Source: Leucothrix mucor DSM 2157
GTDB taxonomy: Bacteria; Pseudomonadota; Gammaproteobacteria; Thiotrichales; Thiotrichaceae
Length of the DNA: 64,000 nucleotides
Direction of reading: 5' to 3'
Assembly (NCBI RefSeq): GCF_000419525.1
Contig: NZ_ATTE01000001.1
Location: 186,001-250,000 of the forward strand
Made by a program: the position numbers and the translations under genes. The notes below the pieces were generated by a model that was given only the letters and a program-made list of their open reading frames with translations, was not told the origin of the DNA and did no database searches. Positions 59,130-64,000 of the stretch are shown in pieces (the first letter of the stretch is position 1; each line of letters begins with the position of its first letter).

Positions 59130-61463
59130 CTAGCCAAAAACATCCATTTGCCTTTGTGTGAGCCGCTCATAGGAGGTACCGACAAAGTATAAAATGCTAT
59201 CGGCGACGGGTTGCAACTGCTTTTCCTGATAGTGCTGATAATCGGGCTTAGCGGTGATATTTTCAATGGGGTCGGGTCCATTGAGTGTCATCAGGTATTG
59301 GATTCGCTTGCCGGGCTTTTGCATTTTGCGAGCGGCTTTCACATGGGGTGGCTGGCTGCTGATATAGCTCTCTAGCGGGCGGCGCAGGCGTTTGGTGTAA
59401 ACCAGTTGATCATCGCACTCGCCGGCAAATAGCTGATCAGTGACTTCGCGGACATAATCAGCATAGGGCAGGTCATTAAAGATGCGTCGGTAAAGCTCTT
59501 GCTGAAAGGTTTTGGCCAGCGTAGTCCAGTCGGTGCGGACGGTTTCTAAACCCTTAAACACCATGCTGAGTTCATCATTTCGGCGCACAACGCCGGCATA
59601 ACGCTTTTTGCTACCCGCTTCACTGCCGCGAATAGTCGGCATTAAAAAGCGTAGATAATGCGTTTCGTATTCGATTTCCAGATTGGAGGGGATATCGAAG
59701 CGTTCTTGTAAGGTTTGAGCCCAGTGTTGATTGAGTGCCGCGGCGAGTTGCTGGCCGATTTCATTGGCTTCGGTTTCGCTGGCTTGCTCATCCAGATGCA
59801 CAAAGACCGAGTCGGTATCGCCATAAATCACGGTATAGCCTTGTTCACCAATAAAGGCCGCGCTTTGCTGAATGATTTCATGGCCTCGGCGGGTGATGCT
59901 GCTGGCTAACTGCGGATTGAAAAAGCGACAACCAGATGAGCCAAGCACCCCGTAAAACGAATTCATAATAATCTTGATGGCATAGGATAATGGAGCGTCT
60001 TTATGCTGCTTGGCCATGTCGCGATCTTTCCAGAGCTGAGTAACTAAATCAGGAAGAATGTAATTATCACGAGAAAAACGTGCGCCTGCAAAACCGGGAA
60101 TGGCGGGTGACTCAGGTTCGCTCAATCCAATAGCTAAGCCCAGCGGATCAATTTTAAAAGTGCGGATAATACTGGGATACAGGCTTTTAAAATCCAGCAC
60201 TAACACATTGCGATACAGGCCCGGCATTGAGTCCATCACATAGCCACCGGGGCTGGTGGCTTGGTTTTGCTGGCTACCAATATCGGGCGCGACATAACCT
60301 TGGCGGTGCAAGCGTGGCAAATATAAATGATCAAAAGCGGCGGTAGAACCACCTTGGCGGTCCATCGCTAAACCTGTCATGCGGGCGCGTTCGATGGAGA
60401 AGTTAATCAGATCAGCTTTTTCAAAGATGCAGGCCACTAATACGCAATCCTGAATATTATAGGCGGCTAGCCGTAAGGGTTCTTCGCGGTATTGACGGCG
60501 AATTTCAGCAAGTTTGTCGCCTTCTGCACTGATTAGCTTATCTTCGCCGAGAATTTGCTGGGCTACATGGCCCAATTCGTAATGCTCGAAATTCCAGAAT
60601 GCGCCTTTTAAACAGCTGATGCCATCGAGTACTACGCGACCGGGGACTCGGGCAACATCAATTTGACCGCCGTTTTTGGCTTCAAGTACCGTCGCGGTTT
60701 CATTGCCGCGGCCTAAAGCAAAGGGCAGTTTCAGTTGCTGACATTTCCATTTGATAAAACTTAAATCAAAGCCAATCACATTCCAGCCGAGAATCAGGTC
60801 GGGGTCTTCGCGCTGAATCCAGTCAAAACAGGCTTGCAGAGCGTCGCGCTCGGTATCAAACCAATCCAATTCAAAGTCTTGGGGGGTATCTGCCGTGACA
60901 TTGGGTTGCTGGGGATGACACACCATAAATACGTGTCGCTTATCGGCGCTGGTGACAGCGATAGAATAGAGCTTGCCGCGTAAATCATGCGTTTCTATAT
61001 CCAGAGAGACCCATTTTAGGCTAGGGGCGTAGTCGCTGGCTTTCAGCTGTGGCTGGAGCATTTCAAGATAGCCATCTCGCTGGATTAGCTCGCCACGCGC
61101 ACAGACTGAGGCCGTAATAAAGCGCTCCATTAAATACCGCTCGGTGGGCTTTACTTCGGACTCATTCAGCTGTGTTTTATCGTGAGAGAGATGGTCGCGC
61201 AGGGCGTTAAGCTCACGCTGTTGCTGAAAATACAAGCCATCGACGGACTCGCCAGCCAATGTTTTCAGTGGTAAGGGTTTGCGGCTAATACGAGGCGGTA
61301 AACGCATTGGATTATCGTGGCGAATAAAGCAGACCGCTTGCTCGCCATTAATCACCAGACGTAGCGGCCCCTGATCTGTGCTAAGCCAGAAACTGAGTTC
61401 GATGCCAGTGGGCGTATCACGCCATTGTCTGGTGAGCAGAAAGCCGTTAAGTTGCGTTATCAT
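59130..61463 (-). CDS. polB: DNA polymerase II PolB
   Basis: About 777 residues, close to E. coli Pol II (783). It has the 3'-5' exonuclease motif WVSLDIETHDLRGKLY and family B motifs SLYPSIIRTFKIDPLG, KIIMNSFYGVLGSSGCRFF and YGDTDSVFVHL. It acts in repair and translesion synthesis, and in E. coli is SOS-regulated; no clear LexA box was found here in the 39-base gap. ATG at 61463 is taken over an in-frame frame start at 61487. It is divergent from ybaK. Confidence 0.96.
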   Translation of the reverse strand: MITQLNGFLLTRQWRDTPTGIELSFWLSTDQGPLRLVINGEQAVCFIRHDNPMRLPPRISRKPLPLKTLAGESVDGLYFQQQRELNALRDHLSHDKTQLNESEVKPTERYLMERFITASVCARGELIQRDGYLEMLQPQLKASDYAPSLKWVSLDIETHDLRGKLYSIAVTSADKRHVFMVCHPQQPNVTADTPQDFELDWFDTERDALQACFDWIQREDPDLILGWNVIGFDLSFIKWKCQQLKLPFALGRGNETATVLEAKNGGQIDVARVPGRVVLDGISCLKGAFWNFEHYELGHVAQQILGEDKLISAEGDKLAEIRRQYREEPLRLAAYNIQDCVLVACIFEKADLINFSIERARMTGLAMDRQGGSTAAFDHLYLPRLHRQGYVAPDIGSQQNQATSPGGYVMDSMPGLYRNVLVLDFKSLYPSIIRTFKIDPLGLAIGLSEPESPAIPGFAGARFSRDNYILPDLVTQLWKDRDMAKQHKDAPLSYAIKIIMNSFYGVLGSSGCRFFNPQLASSITRRGHEIIQQSAAFIGEQGYTVIYGDTDSVFVHLDEQASETEANEIGQQLAAALNQHWAQTLQERFDIPSNLEIEYETHYLRFLMPTIRGSEAGSKKRYAGVVRRNDELSMVFKGLETVRTDWTTLAKTFQQELYRRIFNDLPYADYVREVTDQLFAGECDDQLVYTKRLRRPLESYISSQPPHVKAARKMQKPGKRIQYLMTLNGPDPIENITAKPDYQHYQEKQLQPVADSILYFVGTSYERLTQRQMDVFG

Positions 61464-61502
61464 GACGCTCAGTTTAACAGTTTGCACTAATCAGGAGTAG
61501 CA

Positions 61503-61979
61503 ATGACACCGGCGACCAAGCAAGCGCAGAAAGCAGGAATTGCGTACAAAATCCATCAATATGAACATGACCCCGCTGCGCAGGGATATGGTGAGGAAGC
61601 GGCTCAGGCAATGGGTGTCGATGCTGTGCGGGTGTTTAAAACCTTATTGATTGCCTTAAATGGCGAGCCGAAAAATCTGGCGGTTGCTGTCGTGCCGGTT
61701 TCCGGACAGTTGAACCTTAAAGCGGCCGCCTCTGCTTTAGGCGCTAAAAAAGCGGCGATGGCAGATACCAAGATTGCGCAAAGTACCACCGGCTATATTT
61801 TGGGTGGCATTAGCCCGCTTGGGCAGAAGAAGCGATTGCCAACATTGATTGATAATTCTGCCTTTGAGTTTGAAACAATTTTTGTGAGTGGTGGGCGACG
61901 CGGGCTTGAAATTGAGTTGAGCGCCGCAGATTTAAAACAGCTGTGTAATGCCAAATCAGCAGCTTGTGCGAGTGGTTAA
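61503..61979 (+). CDS. ybaK: Cys-tRNA(Pro)/Cys-tRNA(Cys) deacylase YbaK
   Basis: A 158-residue editing protein of the YbaK/EbsC family. Features are AGIAYKIHQYEHDPAAQGYG and DAVRVFKTLLI with the catalytic Lys, and GYILGGISPLGQKKRLPTLID. It removes mis-acylated Cys from tRNA-Pro. It starts 39 bases from polB, divergently. Confidence 0.94.
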   Translation: MTPATKQAQKAGIAYKIHQYEHDPAAQGYGEEAAQAMGVDAVRVFKTLLIALNGEPKNLAVAVVPVSGQLNLKAAASALGAKKAAMADTKIAQSTTGYILGGISPLGQKKRLPTLIDNSAFEFETIFVSGGRRGLEIELSAADLKQLCNAKSAACASG

Positions 61980-62382
61980 TTGACTGACTCATAATGTGCT
62001 TTAATCTTACAAATAGGTCTGATTTTATCCAGTTAAAGAACTAATCCTATTTTTAAAGCTCAATATTAATGTTTGAACCACCGAAAACTTATTAATTCGA
62101 TAACAAAATAAGTTATAGTTATGTCTATTTACTAGACATTTGATAGTCACTAGGATCGAATAACCAAAATGGATGAGGCTTAATGTGTCTTGCTTCATCC
62201 TAACCAGAGCCCGTTTCCTGCTTCTACCGCTGTGTGTTTTACCCCAAGCCCACACCGTCTTCATTAGAAATTAAGCAGCTCGAGACAAGCAATTGACGAC
62301 GAATATGTTGTTCTGTGCGCCATGCCATTGCTGTCTGTTTCAGGTGCTCCAATAAAAAAACATCGACTTCGGAGATGATACG
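61980..62382. other. AT-rich 403-base gap with no gene
   Basis: No coding frame is convincing here; a 79-codon antisense frame lacks family features and a plausible ribosome site. It holds a possible stem, GGATGAGGC (62171-62179) with GCTTCATCC (62192-62200) including a G-U pair, and AT-rich stretches that may contain the promoter of the ankyrin gene. GGAG at 62371-62374 is the ribosome site. Confidence 0.5.
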
Positions 62383-63006
62383 ATGAAGCACAATTATACC
62401 CCCGCAATTCCCCACTCACATGCCCGTAGGAATAAAGCCCTTAGTTTGTTTGGCGCCTTAATGCTAAGCAGTACTGGCTTTGCCTCGGTTACGCCTGACA
62501 CTCGGCCTACTTCGACGGCTTATACCAAAGCGACATTTGTAGAGTCACACGCCATGCTATCCCGTGCTGTGGAGCGTCCTAGCTATGCAGTTGCCGGTCG
62601 GCCACAAAACAAGGCCACCTCTGGAGCTCGTCCAGACCCGCGCCAGTTATTAGATGCCAGCCTGCGTGGCGATTTAGCCTTGGTGCAGGAGCTCGTGCGC
62701 CAAAAGGTGAATATTCAATTTGCCAATGAAGATGGCGAGCGTGCACTACACATGGCGGCCTCGCGTGGTCATTTAGCGATTGTGATCTTTTTGATCAGTC
62801 ATGGTGCGAATATGAATGCCCGTACGGTGAATAACTGGATTCCGTTGCATCATGCCATTCGCTTTAATCATCCGGTAGTGGCTAATTATTTGCTGGCGAA
62901 AGGTGCACCACCATACTTTCGTACGGCTGATGGCGTGAACTCTCTGCAGATTGCCGAAACCATGCGTAACCAAAAAATGATTAGCTTGGTCATGAAGTAT
63001 ATGTAG
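62383..63006 (+). CDS. Exported ankyrin-repeat protein
   Basis: A 207-residue protein. Residues 20-37 form a hydrophobic export segment (LSLFGALMLSSTGFASV). Ankyrin repeats fill about residues 85-205: DASLRGDLALVQELVRQKVN, then GERALHMAASRGHLAIVIFL and NWIPLHHAIRFNHPVVANYL. Ankyrin repeats bind other proteins; the partner is unknown. It is preceded by a long non-coding gap. Confidence 0.88.
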   Translation: MKHNYTPAIPHSHARRNKALSLFGALMLSSTGFASVTPDTRPTSTAYTKATFVESHAMLSRAVERPSYAVAGRPQNKATSGARPDPRQLLDASLRGDLALVQELVRQKVNIQFANEDGERALHMAASRGHLAIVIFLISHGANMNARTVNNWIPLHHAIRFNHPVVANYLLAKGAPPYFRTADGVNSLQIAETMRNQKMISLVMKYM

Positions 63007-63067
63007 GCATAGCCTTTCTGACTGAGCCATTCTATGATGCTCGCCTTAAATACTTAAGGGTGTAAGC

Positions 63068-63832
63068 ATGGAGCAGGTTCAGTCATTGGCGACTCACTGG
63101 TTATTGATTCTGGTCGTTGTCGCCTTTTTTGCCGGTTATGTGGATGCTATTGCTGGCGGCGGCGGGATGATTTTGATTCCGGCGCTGCTATTTGCAGGCA
63201 TTCCGGCAGTCGCGGCAATGGCGGCTAATAAAATCGTAGCCATGTCAGGTACTGCAATCGCAGTCGTTAAATTTGCCTTAGCTCGCCAAGTGAATTGGAA
63301 GGTTGTAGCCTGGAGTGCATTGCCGTGTTTATTGGCATCCTACTTAGGTGGTCGGGTGGCTTTGCATATGAGTGATGAGCTGTTAGCTTGGGCTATTCTG
63401 ATCTGTATTCCTATCGCTTTGTACTTTGTCTTGCGTGGTAAACAAGCGATTAAGGCAGAGGAAGGCGCATCTGCAAAAAAATCTCCCTTAGCATTAGCAC
63501 CGATCGGTTTTTATGATGGATTATTAGGGCCGGGGACGGGCACTTATATGACCATCGCAATGCGCCGAGTATTGAGCTTGGATTATTTGCAGGCGACGGC
63601 GACGACTAAGCCATTAAACCTGCTAACCAATGTAGGGGCTGCAATTGCATTTTTATTTGCAGGAAAAGTGATCTGGAGTCTGGCACTGCCGATGCTGCTG
63701 GCCAATATGGCCGGTGCGTGGCTGGGTAGTCATTCTGCCATTCGCAATGGTGAAAAATTCATTCGGTATATGCTGATCGTGGTGCTAACGGTGATGTTGG
63801 TTGCGAACTTATTTAAGCTGCTAATGGAATGA
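63068..63832 (+). CDS. TSUP family transporter (YfcA/TauE-SafE-like)
   Basis: A 254-residue protein with about eight membrane helices. The N-terminus FFAGYVDAIAGGGGMILIPAL is the TSUP signature, repeated in weaker form at FYDGLLGPGTGTYMTIAM. Members export sulfite or organosulfonates. Given soxB and sulfatase in the window a sulfur anion is plausible, but the substrate is not known. AAGGG precedes the ATG. Confidence 0.9.
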   Translation: MEQVQSLATHWLLILVVVAFFAGYVDAIAGGGGMILIPALLFAGIPAVAAMAANKIVAMSGTAIAVVKFALARQVNWKVVAWSALPCLLASYLGGRVALHMSDELLAWAILICIPIALYFVLRGKQAIKAEEGASAKKSPLALAPIGFYDGLLGPGTGTYMTIAMRRVLSLDYLQATATTKPLNLLTNVGAAIAFLFAGKVIWSLALPMLLANMAGAWLGSHSAIRNGEKFIRYMLIVVLTVMLVANLFKLLME

Positions 63833-63927
63833 TTCTGGGATGGAGTTCTTAGAGTCGCGACGGGCATTTTGAGAGTGGCAGTGTGTAAAAGAGGCAGTGT
63901 CTATGAGTATTTGTGCAGTTTTTTTGG

Positions 63928-63963
63928 TATAGGCCGTCAGATTAAATAGTCTGACAGCCTATA
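63928..63963. terminator. Hairpin after the TSUP gene
   Basis: TATAGGCCGTCAGA (63928-63941) pairs with TCTGACAGCCTATA (63950-63963) with one mismatch. It lies about 95 bases after the transporter stop. A T-run precedes the stem rather than follows it, so terminator activity is uncertain. Confidence 0.45.
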
Positions 63964-64000
63964 CTTATCGCTTAGTAAAGCTGCATTTTCGGCAGCGCAC

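Overview
ORGANISM. The window reads as the chromosome of a Gram-negative, aerobic, sulfur-oxidising gammaproteobacterium, probably marine. Housekeeping neighbourhoods are gammaproteobacterial: lptM-lysA, hslVU, polB, yidD, DUF2058, DUF1456 (YehS), DUF3461 and a CpsG very close to the enterobacterial protein. soxB shows thiosulfate oxidation. Choline sulfatase, choline dehydrogenase and a large methylated-amine cluster point to life on osmolytes. This mix fits Thiotrichales such as Leucothrix, but that is an inference; no rRNA or other taxonomic marker is present. No tRNA, rRNA, CRISPR array or insertion sequence was seen. LAYOUT. 1-2.5 kb: the end of a CbiQ-type permease, its ATPase and an MFS protein with a histidine-rich tail, suggesting cobalt/nickel handling. 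2.7-8.5 kb: a large Ser/Asp-rich lipoprotein with a barrel-like domain, two small conserved proteins (DUF2058, DUF1456) and a secreted zinc metalloprotease with a GlyGly-CTERM anchor. 8.8-13.9 kb: soxB, betC and, divergently, betA. 14.1-29.4 kb: the core of the window, a one-carbon/methyl-transfer region: homocysteine-methyltransferase family protein, (azlCD and DUF3461), then one long minus-strand operon running MttB-family methyltransferase, corrinoid protein, DUF1638, virulence-factor family protein, MetV-like protein, MetF, methyl-H4folate:corrinoid methyltransferase, ferredoxin-ASKHA activator and HyuA-like ATPase, preceded by a dimethylglycine-dehydrogenase-like flavoprotein. 29.6-39.8 kb: alr, ridA, MFS, App1-like phosphatase, avtA, Nudix, unknowns, cpsG and a quinone-reductase-like enzyme. 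39.9-42.5 kb: an AT-rich accessory patch with a RHH-ParE toxin-antitoxin pair, an orphan shortened YefM and a DUF262-HNH nuclease. 42.6-64 kb: polA, nadA, a large CBM9-like envelope protein, yidD, hisI, DUF971, hslVU, lptM, lysA, esterase, ParA-like ATPase, class II aldolase plus gamma-butyrobetaine-dioxygenase-like gene, yaaA, ferredoxin, polB, ybaK, an ankyrin protein and a TSUP transporter. HOW IT FITS TOGETHER. Choline-O-sulfate can be cut by BetC and oxidised by BetA. Glycine betaine or a related quaternary amine can then lose a methyl group to the corrinoid protein through the MttB-family enzyme, the methyl going on to folate and MetF/MetV, while the flavoprotein would oxidise the dimethylglycine left. 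Cobalt uptake would feed the corrinoid cofactor. The most unusual observation is that the proteins expected to dock with the corrinoid protein (MttB-like, methyltransferase 2, activator, and the homocysteine-methyltransferase homologue) each end or begin in an arginine-rich tail, while the corrinoid protein begins with a strongly acidic stretch: a possible electrostatic docking system.
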